This document shows positions 24,753-32,505 of a stretch of 64,000 nt of DNA, piece by piece (position 1 is the stretch's first letter; every line of letters begins with the position of its first letter). Source of the DNA: Clostridiales bacterium (lineage in GTDB: Bacteria > Bacillota > Clostridia > Saccharofermentanales > Saccharofermentanaceae); assembly GCA_017620475.1 (NCBI GenBank), contig JAFZQI010000017.1, positions 1 to 64,000 on the forward strand. The letters are read 5' to 3'. Position numbers and translations under genes: made by a program. Below the pieces are notes generated by a model, which had not been told where the DNA came from, ran no database searches, and saw nothing but the letters and a program-made list of their open reading frames with translations.

Positions 24753-24798
24753 CGAAACCTGTGCCATCCTGCTCGTTTTTCGAACCAGTGCCATCCTG
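24753..24798. repeat. Imperfect 28-base tandem repeat
   Basis: CGAAACCTGTGCCATCCTG at 24753 recurs as CGAACCAGTGCCATCCTG at 24781. It sits between the MBL-fold gene and the tail of the broken HAD gene; no function is evident. Confidence 0.5.
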
Positions 24799-24806
24799 GC
24801 CGGCGA

Positions 24807-25185
24807 TTAATCATTCAAAGCGGACCACTCTTCGAGAATACCATAAAGTTCGTCAAAAGAATTAGCGCAATAGTTTATATCATATCGAAAAAAGCAGGAT
24901 CAGGCTTCGTTACGCCCATCTCCTCACTGATAAACAATTTGTCAATATAGCGGTCCAGCCCCGTGGAAGCGATCCTGCCCTTGGCATTTATGGTCGCGCC
25001 GTTCGCGAGATAGTCCCTTTTTCCAGTTCCAGCCAGAGCTCCTTGTTGTACGCTTTAAAAGCCGGATAAACCTCATCCGAGAATGAAAGACCGTTTTTTC
25101 GAAGTACGATCCCAAGTGCTTTTTCCTCGGACGCATGAAAATCCAGAAGCGTCTGGTCCAGATCAAACAGAAAGTTGTGATGCAT
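24807..25185 (-). pseudogene. HAD hydrolase (YjjG-like) with internal deletions
   Basis: The first part reads MHHNFLFDLDQTLLDFHASE (motif I DLDQT) to ELWLELEKGTISR. Another frame then gives DYLANGATINAKGRIASTGL, LDRYIDKLFISEEMG and VTKPDPAFFDMI (motif III KPDP). After a second gap comes NYCANSFDELYGILEEWSAL to TAA at 24807. Pieces of an about 230-residue HAD phosphatase are in the right order, but roughly 40-50 residues around motif II and the segment with motif IV are missing. The product would be inactive. Confidence 0.75.
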
Positions 25186-25224
25186 GCTTTACTACTTCCA
25201 CAGCAAACCGGAAATCAGTACGTC

Positions 25225-25755
25225 TTAAATTTCGCCATCATATAATAGTTCTTTTTCCAGAATAATGATCGACTCCTCGTGCTCGCCGATCATCTCCACG
25301 GAAATCTTTCTAACTCTGGTAACAAATGAATCCTCTATTGTTTTAACGCCTTCAAATGCTTCTTCCAATTCTTCTACGGTAGATAGTTTTCCCACAGTCA
25401 TATGCGGCATATAGGGGTAATCCATAAAAAAATTCTTGAAATCATTGGAATAGAAGAGATCATGCATTTTCACGATCAACTCTGCGCCCTTCACCAGATT
25501 CAAAAACAGGAAATTACCGAATGGTTCACTTTGTTTTCCAAAACCACAGAGTTCCATATCAAAAGCAGGTATCCCTTTCAGCCTTTCGTCCAGAACCGCA
25601 GCGAGTTCATCATTGCTCATCTCCGATTCAAACGGAAAAACGATGGTGATATGCGGCCGGACAAGATCGGCCAGAGGATCGTACTTCTTCCGGATAGAAT
25701 CGATGATTTCTATATTCTCAAACTTCGGGAAAATCATTATCGTTCTTAAGCTCAT
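25225..25755 (-). CDS. 2H phosphoesterase / 2'-5' RNA ligase family protein
   Basis: 176 residues from the ATG at 25755 (AAAGGA about 9 bases upstream; an ATG three codons earlier is too close to it). The two HxT/S motifs are RPHITIVF and MPHMTVGK, about 80 residues apart, as in the LigT/2H superfamily that opens or forms 2'-5' or cyclic phosphodiesters in RNA. The in vivo substrate is not predictable. It lies 32 bases after the APH-like gene on the same strand. Confidence 0.85.
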   Translation of the reverse strand: MSLRTIMIFPKFENIEIIDSIRKKYDPLADLVRPHITIVFPFESEMSNDELAAVLDERLKGIPAFDMELCGFGKQSEPFGNFLFLNLVKGAELIVKMHDLFYSNDFKNFFMDYPYMPHMTVGKLSTVEELEEAFEGVKTIEDSFVTRVRKISVEMIGEHEESIIILEKELLYDGEI

Positions 25756-25786
25756 ATTGTTCATTCCTTTTGTGTTTCAGTTCTAT

Positions 25787-26722
25787 TCACATACGCTTCT
25801 CAAGCATCTCTCTTGCCCAGAAATACTGACCTTGATCTTCAAATTCTCTGTAAAAGACTTCGATCATCATCGTTAGATACAGGATAATATCATACCAGCG
25901 CATTCTTCTTAGTTCGTCTTCCGAGAACGTGGTCTGGCCAAAGCCTTCCAGGAAATGTTCCCCGCGATTATGCAGTCGGAAGCGGTCATCCATAAACGGC
26001 TCCCCCCATAACGCTCTTTCCCAGTCGATGATCCCCGACACATGTCCGTCTTTTACGAAAACATTCCCTTCCCACATATCCCAGTGGACCAAGGATGCTT
26101 CTTTTACCGCTTCAAAAGCACTTTTATCCTTCTCCAATTGATCTATGAATGTACGTTCATTATAAACGATATCTATGTCTCTCTTTTTCGCATCCGAAAT
26201 CAGGTTTTCCAGCATATACTTTACAAAAAGAAACAGAGAATCAAACCGCTTATCTTCTCCCAGGAAACCGAAATCAGGGTTTTTGACTTGGGATAATTCC
26301 CGGGATATCTTTCCGATCTCCGTATCTACCATGGCGATTGCCTCTTCGGACATATCCCCTTTTACCAAGTGATAGTTATCTCCCGGGAGCTTTTCCATAA
26401 AGAAATAATTCCCATCGCATATGGTGTTACTGGTATCGTAATACTGGATATCCGCCACTTTAAAAGAACAGTTTTCAGAAGCAAGCTTCATAGCGGAAAT
26501 TTCCGCCCGCATCAGATTAACCTCATTGGATGTATTCCCTCTTCTGTCTTTAGCCGCGATCTTTAGAATGCTTTCCGTACCATCTTCAAACGCAATATCG
26601 TAGGTAACATTGCACATTCCCTCCGTAAGCTCTTTTATTTCTGCTATTTGCTTACCCGGAAATGCTTCTTTTGCCATTCGGGAAATCGTTTCCCTGGATT
26701 GTCTGTTTTTGGTAATAGCCAT
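25787..26722 (-). CDS. APH/phosphotransferase-family kinase
   Basis: 311 residues. The protein-kinase-like fold is marked by GMCNVTYDIAFEDGTESILK (phosphate loop and Lys), the catalytic loop LVHWDMWEGNVFV (HxDxxxxN) and the metal-binding GIIDWERALWG. Family members phosphorylate aminoglycosides, choline, homoserine or other small molecules. The WDMW variant of the catalytic loop is common in uncharacterised clostridial members. It is followed by a 2H phosphoesterase gene. Confidence 0.85.
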   Translation of the reverse strand: MAITKNRQSRETISRMAKEAFPGKQIAEIKELTEGMCNVTYDIAFEDGTESILKIAAKDRRGNTSNEVNLMRAEISAMKLASENCSFKVADIQYYDTSNTICDGNYFFMEKLPGDNYHLVKGDMSEEAIAMVDTEIGKISRELSQVKNPDFGFLGEDKRFDSLFLFVKYMLENLISDAKKRDIDIVYNERTFIDQLEKDKSAFEAVKEASLVHWDMWEGNVFVKDGHVSGIIDWERALWGEPFMDDRFRLHNRGEHFLEGFGQTTFSEDELRRMRWYDIILYLTMMIEVFYREFEDQGQYFWAREMLEKRM

Positions 26723-26732
26723 TTTTCACATC

Positions 26733-27182
26733 CTATCTGCAGAGTTTGAACCAGAGAACGGTTACCTTACCGTCATCCTCTTCTCCCACAATATCAAAAC
26801 CGAACCGCACTGTATAAAACCGGATATTGCGCTCATTATCCTTAGGTGTGACCAATGTGAGTTCCTGCCAGTCCGGATGCTCGCTCATAAAATGCTCCAT
26901 CAGCATCGTTCCGATTCCACGTCCCTGTTCTTCTTTCACAACAGCTAAGCAGCCGATGTAATACTTCCCGGGCGCTTCCTCTTTAAATGAGATAACTCCG
27001 ACAGGTTTTTCCTGGTCATAGGCAATGGTTTTCGGATAATCAAGAACAGACTGTTCCATATTTTCTTTGGAACGGCCATACGCCGGACATTCCCCGTAAA
27101 GAATGAAATCATCATAAAATGCCGAGTTATAGATTTCTACCAGCAACTCTGCGTCGCTTATATCTGCGTTTTTATAAACCAA
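26733..27182 (-). CDS. GNAT family N-acetyltransferase
   Basis: About 149 residues if it starts at the TTG at 27182, which has GGGAGAGG 6 to 7 bases upstream. An in-frame ATG at 27209 has AAGG directly against it and is less likely. The CoA loop is KEEQGRGIGTMLM; KYYIGCLAVV precedes it and NIRFYTVRFGF closes the fold. The start overlaps the end of a GNAT remnant (27187), so it may now depend on transcription through that remnant. Confidence 0.8.
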   Translation of the reverse strand: MVYKNADISDAELLVEIYNSAFYDDFILYGECPAYGRSKENMEQSVLDYPKTIAYDQEKPVGVISFKEEAPGKYYIGCLAVVKEEQGRGIGTMLMEHFMSEHPDWQELTLVTPKDNERNIRFYTVRFGFDIVGEEDDGKVTVLWFKLCR

Positions 27183-27186
27183 AGCA

Positions 27187-27357
27187 TTACCTCTCCCTTT
27201 TCCACTCATCCTTAAGAAGCCTGTACTCCAAGCGGTCTTTCATCTTTCCGTCATGCCACTCAAACGCCTTGTGTTCTGCTTCTTTTATCATACCATTCTT
27301 CTGCATGACACGTTCCGAACCCCGATTTTTCGAAAGACATCCGGTGGTTACCCGATA
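27187..27357 (-). pseudogene. RimJ-type GNAT, C-terminal remnant
   Basis: The frame reads TGCLSKNRGSERVMQKNGMI, then KEAEHKAFEWHDGKM and KDRLEYRLLKDEW. This is the end of a RimJ/RimL-type acetyltransferase: NxxSxrVmqKxGM followed by DRlxYrLlKdEW. The N-terminal two thirds, including the CoA loop, are absent; the sequence upstream belongs to the DUF2161 gene. It is a truncation product. Confidence 0.7.
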
Positions 27358-27396
27358 CACGTTATTCTCCTCACCCTTATCCAAGTTGTCGTTTCG

Positions 27397-28134
27397 TCAA
27401 TCCCTGGGCGTGGCCTTCAATAGCCTGATCGTGTCTTCATACTCGTTAAGCGCCTGATATCCGGAATCCGTAATCGAATACACCCCGGGACTGACATGGG
27501 AAAACCAGCCGTAATGGTTGTCGCGCAGGATGTTGGAAGACTTATCAACAAAGGAAAGCCTCTTCACATCTTTGGGTGAAGCTTCGCCGCCAAGCACAAA
27601 CAGAGCATTTAAAACCAGAAGTGCGTCCTCCCGGTATCTGGTCATCAGCTTCACACCGGTCACACCGCCGGTATTCGATTTGATACGTCTCTTCTGAAAC
27701 TCAGTCTCCAAAGCCTTCTTTTTCCGCTTATTCCGTGCCTGAAAACTTGACAGTTCACTGACGATCGGCTCGGAGAGGATCGTCACTTTACCGGATCTTT
27801 TTGCAACAGAAATCAGCCCGATACCCAGGCGTTTGAGGAGATAAAGCTTATCCTGGAACGACCTTGAGTACCGGTCTTTTGGCGTAAATATGCCAATGAA
27901 GACGGATTCCACGATTTTCTGTCGAAGTGCCGCCTGCTGAATCGCTCGAAAATCAAGAGTCTGTTTCAGTTCAACGGCAATGGAATCATCCTCTTTCTGC
28001 ATGAAAATATCGATGTCATTGACTTCACCATCGCAGACATAGCCAAGTTCTTCAAAGAAAGATTTAATTGGTTCAAACAAATCGCGTTCCATATAGATAT
28101 TATAAATCACTTCATCCGCCGGTTTATCCTTCAA
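27397..28134 (-). CDS. DUF2161-family PD-(D/E)XK nuclease-like protein
   Basis: 245 residues. An N-terminal PD-(D/E)XK core is visible: NDIDIFMQKEDDSIAVELKQ with Asp42, Glu55 and Lys57 in the expected spacing. A basic linker (ARNKRKKKALETEFQKRR) and a C-terminal winged-helix-like part (LVLNALFVLGGEASPKDVKR) follow. The family is often called a putative phosphodiesterase; no substrate is known. Its start overlaps by 11 bases the end of the upstream APH-like gene, so the two form one transcription unit. Confidence 0.8.
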   Translation of the reverse strand: MKDKPADEVIYNIYMERDLFEPIKSFFEELGYVCDGEVNDIDIFMQKEDDSIAVELKQTLDFRAIQQAALRQKIVESVFIGIFTPKDRYSRSFQDKLYLLKRLGIGLISVAKRSGKVTILSEPIVSELSSFQARNKRKKKALETEFQKRRIKSNTGGVTGVKLMTRYREDALLVLNALFVLGGEASPKDVKRLSFVDKSSNILRDNHYGWFSHVSPGVYSITDSGYQALNEYEDTIRLLKATPRD

Positions 28135-29107
28135 AGGGAATGCCTTTGATCAGGCACTTTGCTTTAGCCTTTATGTCTTTGAAATCGATCTTCTCGCCCG
28201 CTCTGGCACAGCACTCAAACTCATCAACGATATTCTCTATCAGGACCATATCGATAAACAGAGGAAGCCTTGAAAGGAGTTCTTCGGAAACATCCGTCTC
28301 ACTTCGATAGCCTTCCAGGATCGTATCGAAATAATGCTGCCAGAAAGCCTTCTTATCTGCTTTTTTCCGGATGAACCGGCACCAGCCTTCCCCATAGATC
28401 CAGAGGTTTGCCAGATCATACATGTACCAGCAATACAGTGAGTTCTCGAAGTCAAACACGGTGATATCCCCTGTATCGAAATCTATGTGATAGTTTCCGT
28501 CACTGAAATCAAAATGAACCAGCCCGTAATCCTTTTTATCACGCGGCAGTTCAGAAAACATATCCAGTTTGTGGCAGATTGCCTTCTTCAGATCAGCATA
28601 CTTTTCCGGTATCAGCCGATCGATATATTCTTTATTGTACTTGTCGAAATAATCCATCCTGCGATGGACAGGCTCGTATTGCTTGGAAAGACGATGGATT
28701 ACACCAAGTGTTTTTCCCGTATTATAAAAATATTCCTCGATCGGCACACCTTCCCTGTATCGGTACTGATTCTCCCAAAGAAGTTTCCCCTTTGCATATT
28801 CAAAGAGGCTGATGAAGGCAGTCTTCTTGGAAGTGTATGACTCCACTAGTTTCCCGTTGACCGACGGAACCACATCTGCTACAGGCGCGCCATGCTGCGC
28901 CAGATAGTGGACGAATTCCACTTCGGCCAGAAAGTCTTCCTCCTTACGGTCTTCCATCGGAGAGAGCCGAAGAACATACTTAACTCCGTCTTTTTCCACA
29001 ACAAAGACCACATTCCGTCCTCCATCATGGCCGGGGATCATGTTGAAAACACAAGGCGGTTGAAAGTAGAATTGAAGTGCTGTATCAAGAATATCTGCGG
29101 GAACCAT
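28124..29107 (-). CDS. APH/Ser-Thr-kinase-like phosphotransferase
   Basis: About 327 residues. GRNVVFVVEKDGVKYVLRLS gives the phosphate-binding strand and Lys, YGLVHFDFSDGNYHIDF the catalytic HxDxxxxN loop and ITVFDFENSLYCWYMYDLA the metal-binding Asp. This resembles SrkA/YihE-type and homoserine-kinase-like enzymes. The start is unclear: ATG at 29107 has GGAG touching it, and TTG at 29122 has no ribosome binding site and would leave almost no leader. It overlaps the DUF2161 gene by 11 bases. Confidence 0.8.
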   Translation of the reverse strand: MVPADILDTALQFYFQPPCVFNMIPGHDGGRNVVFVVEKDGVKYVLRLSPMEDRKEEDFLAEVEFVHYLAQHGAPVADVVPSVNGKLVESYTSKKTAFISLFEYAKGKLLWENQYRYREGVPIEEYFYNTGKTLGVIHRLSKQYEPVHRRMDYFDKYNKEYIDRLIPEKYADLKKAICHKLDMFSELPRDKKDYGLVHFDFSDGNYHIDFDTGDITVFDFENSLYCWYMYDLANLWIYGEGWCRFIRKKADKKAFWQHYFDTILEGYRSETDVSEELLSRLPLFIDMVLIENIVDEFECCARAGEKIDFKDIKAKAKCLIKGIPFEG

Positions 29108-29134
29108 CTCCTTTTTTATCAATTATCATTCTTG

Positions 29135-29143
29135 ATTATATCA
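29135..29143 (-). promoter_or_regulatory. Extended -10 promoter element (TGATATAAT)
   Basis: Minus-strand TGATATAATC lies just upstream of the APH-like gene; initiation near 29128 would leave a leader of only about 20 bases before 29107. Confidence 0.45.
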
Positions 29144-29219
29144 TTGAAAAAAGGATTTCCATGATACCGGTAATATACACAGGAATAAACGCACCAGTAG
29201 AGCGTGCACCAAAGTGCGG

Positions 29220-30290
29220 TTACCGATCCGTTTTCCTCTTCTCCATCTTGTCAAAGCACAAATAATCGCCGTATCCTGTGTCCAATGTGTTGTATTCCAC
29301 TTCACGGAATCCGCGCAGCAGATAGATCTTCTTGGCCGGAAGCGATGCATGGATCACAATTGTATCGTAGTTTTTAAGGATCTCCTCTTCCGCGAAGTCC
29401 AGAAGCCTCTTGCCATATCCTTTATGCTGGAAAGAAGGCCGTACGAACAGTCTGTCGATTTCGTTTTCTGAAAGCGTGACTGTTCCTGCAGCAGCTTCGT
29501 CGTCGGTGATAAGAAGCCACACCCGGCCGGCTTTGATGTCCCTTCTGATAATCTCATCCGAGTGATGATCCGAGAAGAACTGTACCGCCCCCATCGGATA
29601 GTATTTGGGATACACAGACTTAATCGTATCCTGCGTGATACTTTTCACGATGTCAAAATCGTCTTCTCCCGCGAGCCGAATATTCACCTGTCTTTCCCCG
29701 TCTTTAGGCGGCAACGGTTTATCCGGATTCCCGGGTTCATACTCTTTATCTAATATCGAGAATACTCTTCTTCCTTCAAAGTGATCCTTTCGCCAGAAGA
29801 AATCACGAAAAACGCCTTCGTAACTAAGACCGCACTTCTCAATCACCTTTCGTGATGCTTCATTTTCCGTGCGGCAATCTATCTCGATCCTGTGCAAGTG
29901 GAGCGTTTCAAATCCGAATGCAATAACCGCTCTTGTCATCTCCGTGGCATATCCTTTTCCTTGAAATGCCGGTCCGATAACATATTCGATTTCTCCATGC
30001 TGATTATTGGTATCCATAGTAAAATAGGCGATTTGGCCGATGCACTCACCCGATTCTTTTTCGATGACCGCCCAACGGTAATAGTCTTCCTTGGAATAAG
30101 AGACTATATACTTCGTATCGAATAATCTTTTTACCGACTCCGGAGTTTGATAGCAAGGTTCACCATAATCCCATTGCGTCTTTTCATCCGCGATCCAATT
30201 CCGAAGCATGGAATCGATATCAGAATACTCAAAACGGCGAAGGATCAACCGCTCCGTCTCAATTGTGATGGTTCCTGTATGTGTAACCAT
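29220..30290 (-). CDS. Tandem GNAT acetyltransferase (RimJ-type plus classic GNAT)
   Basis: 356 residues, two domains. Domain 1 (about 1-185) is RimJ-like: ETERLILRRFEYSDIDSMLR, CoA loop AFQGKGYATEM, HRIEIDCRTENEASRKVIEK and CGLSYEGVFRDFF. Domain 2 (about 200-356) is a short GNAT with LFVRPSFQHKGYGKRLLDF and KIYLLRGFREVEY. A proline-rich linker (GNPDKPLPPKDGE) joins them. It is the second tandem GNAT in the window with a different domain order from the one at 10073. Substrates unknown. Confidence 0.85.
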   Translation of the reverse strand: MVTHTGTITIETERLILRRFEYSDIDSMLRNWIADEKTQWDYGEPCYQTPESVKRLFDTKYIVSYSKEDYYRWAVIEKESGECIGQIAYFTMDTNNQHGEIEYVIGPAFQGKGYATEMTRAVIAFGFETLHLHRIEIDCRTENEASRKVIEKCGLSYEGVFRDFFWRKDHFEGRRVFSILDKEYEPGNPDKPLPPKDGERQVNIRLAGEDDFDIVKSITQDTIKSVYPKYYPMGAVQFFSDHHSDEIIRRDIKAGRVWLLITDDEAAAGTVTLSENEIDRLFVRPSFQHKGYGKRLLDFAEEEILKNYDTIVIHASLPAKKIYLLRGFREVEYNTLDTGYGDYLCFDKMEKRKTDR

Positions 30291-30303
30291 TATTCACATC
30301 TCC

Positions 30304-30903
30304 TTATAAGCTTTTCATCGGTTCGCCCCATGATCCCAGATCACGGCCGTCCGTGCTCACATAATGCAGTTCGCCACCGGCAAGTACCTGCTTGACAGAC
30401 TTGAAACGCTCGATGAACGGTATCTCCTTATTGGTCAGATCTTCCCTCATCGTCTCCCCCATGATCTTACAAAGGAATACATCACTTCCACCTTCCAGAT
30501 GGATCTCCTGCATTACCTGAAGTTCCATACTTACCGGGCTTTCTGCAATCGTCGGGACATCGAGCACGATTCCCTTTTCAACGGTCGGGTGAAAGCGCAT
30601 CTTGTCTTCATGCTCCCTGCCTCCGACACATCCGTAGTAGTCAGCAAGCGGAAGAAGATCTTCCGTGACAAGATTGGCAGAAAATACTCTGTTTTTGCGG
30701 ATAAGATCCTTGGTCAGTTTCTCTCCGCCGATACAGGCCATAACACCCATTCCGGAACCTTCGCCGTGAAGATCCGGCGCATGGAGATAACTGAACCAGC
30801 AGAACAATCCGAAATTCGGTGTACCGTCCTCTTTGTATGTACCGTATAAAAACAGCTGCTGCGGGCAAAAATCGTTGTAGTTTTTCACTTTTACTTTTGA
30901 CAT
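30304..30903 (-). CDS. Flavin reductase (DIM6/NTAB-like) family protein
   Basis: 199 residues. The split-barrel flavin-binding fold is suggested by CPQQLFLYGTYKEDGTPNFG at the N-terminus, DLIRKNRVFSANLVTEDLLP in the centre, and SPVSMELQVMQEIHLEGGSD followed by CKIMGE near the end. Members bind FMN and reduce flavin or act as electron shuttles in anaerobes. It lies 13 bases downstream-to-upstream of the tandem GNAT (same strand), so they may be co-transcribed. Confidence 0.8.
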   Translation of the reverse strand: MSKVKVKNYNDFCPQQLFLYGTYKEDGTPNFGLFCWFSYLHAPDLHGEGSGMGVMACIGGEKLTKDLIRKNRVFSANLVTEDLLPLADYYGCVGGREHEDKMRFHPTVEKGIVLDVPTIAESPVSMELQVMQEIHLEGGSDVFLCKIMGETMREDLTNKEIPFIERFKSVKQVLAGGELHYVSTDGRDLGSWGEPMKSL

Positions 30904-30987
30904 ATTATCCTTCCTCCATTGGTATTATTGGTAACTATTAGCGTCAAGGTTCTATATGTAGTCATTTGATTGATAAGATCTGATTTC

Positions 30988-31914
30988 TCAAGATTCGGAC
31001 TGTGTTTCGGAGAATCGCAGCAAATATCCGTCCGGATCCTGTATCAGAACTTCCTTCTCGGTGTAACATACCCCGTCACATTCATACCGGCTCATGAAAG
31101 TATCCATAAATGGAACAATACCATTGTCCTTCACTCGCTTGACCAGATCATCCACATCATCTATTTCAATTTGAAAGTTGATCCCACGTCCGAAAGGATA
31201 CTCCATTTTTCCGGTTTCCCAGTGACCATTTATCTGATTGATCATCAGCTGCGCTTCTCCCAAAGATAAGAATGCGAATTTGTCCCCTATCCGCTCATAT
31301 TCTACTTTAAATCCAAGAACATCGGTATAAAAACGCTTCGACGCGACAATATCCGACACACTCAATTCCGGAACCAGCTGATTAAAAACCATATCATGCC
31401 TCTCAAAATCAATCACATCATTGTAATTGCCATCGACAATATTCACTGTTTCTCCGCACGCCTTAAAACCATCAACATAAGACCGGTTGCTCGCAATTAA
31501 ACTTTGAATCGTGCAATCCGAGTCATCCAATCTGCACTCTATATCTGAAGCATGCAGCTTAATTTCTTCAAAGTGATTCTTGATATATTCTTCAGAAAAT
31601 GCTAAACACAAAAACCGGATATCGGACAGATACTTTTCATCAAAATCCTTTCTCCAATCAAAAGGAATGTAGCAGCCTTCCACGATCATATTCTGATGAT
31701 TCTCGATCGCCGTCTTTATCATCTCTCTGATGATCGGCCAAAGATAGTCCGTCAGTTTATCATCATCATCCGGAGTAAGCGAAGTATACCCGCTTCGGAT
31801 CAGCCCCATTTTCAGATGATCGATAGAAAGGCAGGGATACTTGTATTGCTCAATCAGTTTTTGTGACAGTAGAGTCTTTCCGGTATGGGAAGCCCCTGTA
31901 ATCAGAATGATCAT
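30988..31914 (-). CDS. P-loop small-molecule kinase fused to a VOC/glyoxalase-fold domain
   Basis: 308 residues. Residues 1-175 form a P-loop kinase: MIILITGASHTGKTLLSQKL with Walker A GASHTGKT, CLSIDHLKMGLIRSGYT, and MIVEGCYIPFDW, like 2-phosphoglycerate or adenylylsulfate-type kinases. From about 178, MVFNQLVPELSVSDIVASKR, then FYTDVLGFKVEYERIG, AQLMINQ and VLIQDPDGYLLRFSE form one VOC domain as in bleomycin-resistance or glyoxalase proteins. The frame is open through the junction, and the second part begins with a Met that would serve as a start in a free VOC protein. Whether one or two proteins result is not decided by sequence. Confidence 0.8.
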   Translation of the reverse strand: MIILITGASHTGKTLLSQKLIEQYKYPCLSIDHLKMGLIRSGYTSLTPDDDDKLTDYLWPIIREMIKTAIENHQNMIVEGCYIPFDWRKDFDEKYLSDIRFLCLAFSEEYIKNHFEEIKLHASDIECRLDDSDCTIQSLIASNRSYVDGFKACGETVNIVDGNYNDVIDFERHDMVFNQLVPELSVSDIVASKRFYTDVLGFKVEYERIGDKFAFLSLGEAQLMINQINGHWETGKMEYPFGRGINFQIEIDDVDDLVKRVKDNGIVPFMDTFMSRYECDGVCYTEKEVLIQDPDGYLLRFSETQSES

Positions 31915-31928
31915 AATTCTTCACCTTT

Positions 31929-32300
31929 TCAAGTCGATTCACGATAAGCAACGCCATCCACCTGGAAATGCAGACCTTCTTTACCTCCAACATGCGCAAA
32001 ATTCGTCTCGATGGACTTTCTGGCAGGATAGTTTCCCTTGAATCTTTCTTTGATGATTCCTTCCATGACAGGAATATTATAGACGTCACGGAAAAGGCAA
32101 TCCATATGTACCACATTCGCAAGCGTCAGCCCGACCAAGCCAAGCCGTCTTTCCATCTCATCAAAAGCTCCGTTGATCTGCTCTTCGATCGTGCCTCCGG
32201 GATTACCGGCGCAATAGTTGAGGAAAAAGAAATCTCCCGCCTGCACGATCCCCGAATGCATCCACTGTTCATTAACATCAAATCTCTCAATTTTCCCCAT
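31929..32300 (-). CDS. RidA (YjgF/YER057c/UK114) family protein
   Basis: 123 residues from the ATG at 32300, with GAGGTG 7 bases upstream. It has the RidA layout: SGIVQAGDFFFLNYCAG, GTIEEQINGAFDEMERRLGL, VHMDCLFRDVYNIPVMEGI and NYPARKSIETN. The canonical catalytic Arg of RidA (in PARxxxxV) appears as NYPARKSIET. RidA proteins hydrolyse reactive enamine/imine intermediates from PLP enzymes. The gene lies 14 bases upstream of the kinase/VOC fusion on the same strand. Confidence 0.85.
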   Translation of the reverse strand: MGKIERFDVNEQWMHSGIVQAGDFFFLNYCAGNPGGTIEEQINGAFDEMERRLGLVGLTLANVVHMDCLFRDVYNIPVMEGIIKERFKGNYPARKSIETNFAHVGGKEGLHFQVDGVAYREST

Positions 32301-32462
32301 TTTAAGCACCTCGTTTCCTTGTAAAGCCGTTCACAAACATTTGTTCTTTTATTCTACACGAGAAACAGAAAACATGCAAGATGCAATTTGTTTTTCCACT
32401 TTCTACGAATTTGACGGGATAGATAGTAGGATTTTCACGGTATTGCAATCATCAAATGGCGC

Positions 32463-32478
32463 TATAATATAATATAAT
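32463..32478 (+). promoter_or_regulatory. Overlapping TATAAT elements upstream of MutS-like gene
   Basis: Three TATAAT hexamers overlap every five bases (32463, 32468, 32473), 28 to 43 bases before the start at 32506. TTGCAA at 32443-32448 is 19 bases from the second hexamer. The 5-base phased repeat is unusual and may allow several start points. Confidence 0.55.
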
Positions 32479-32505
32479 CACATCAAATGACTCTGGAGGC
32501 CCGAC

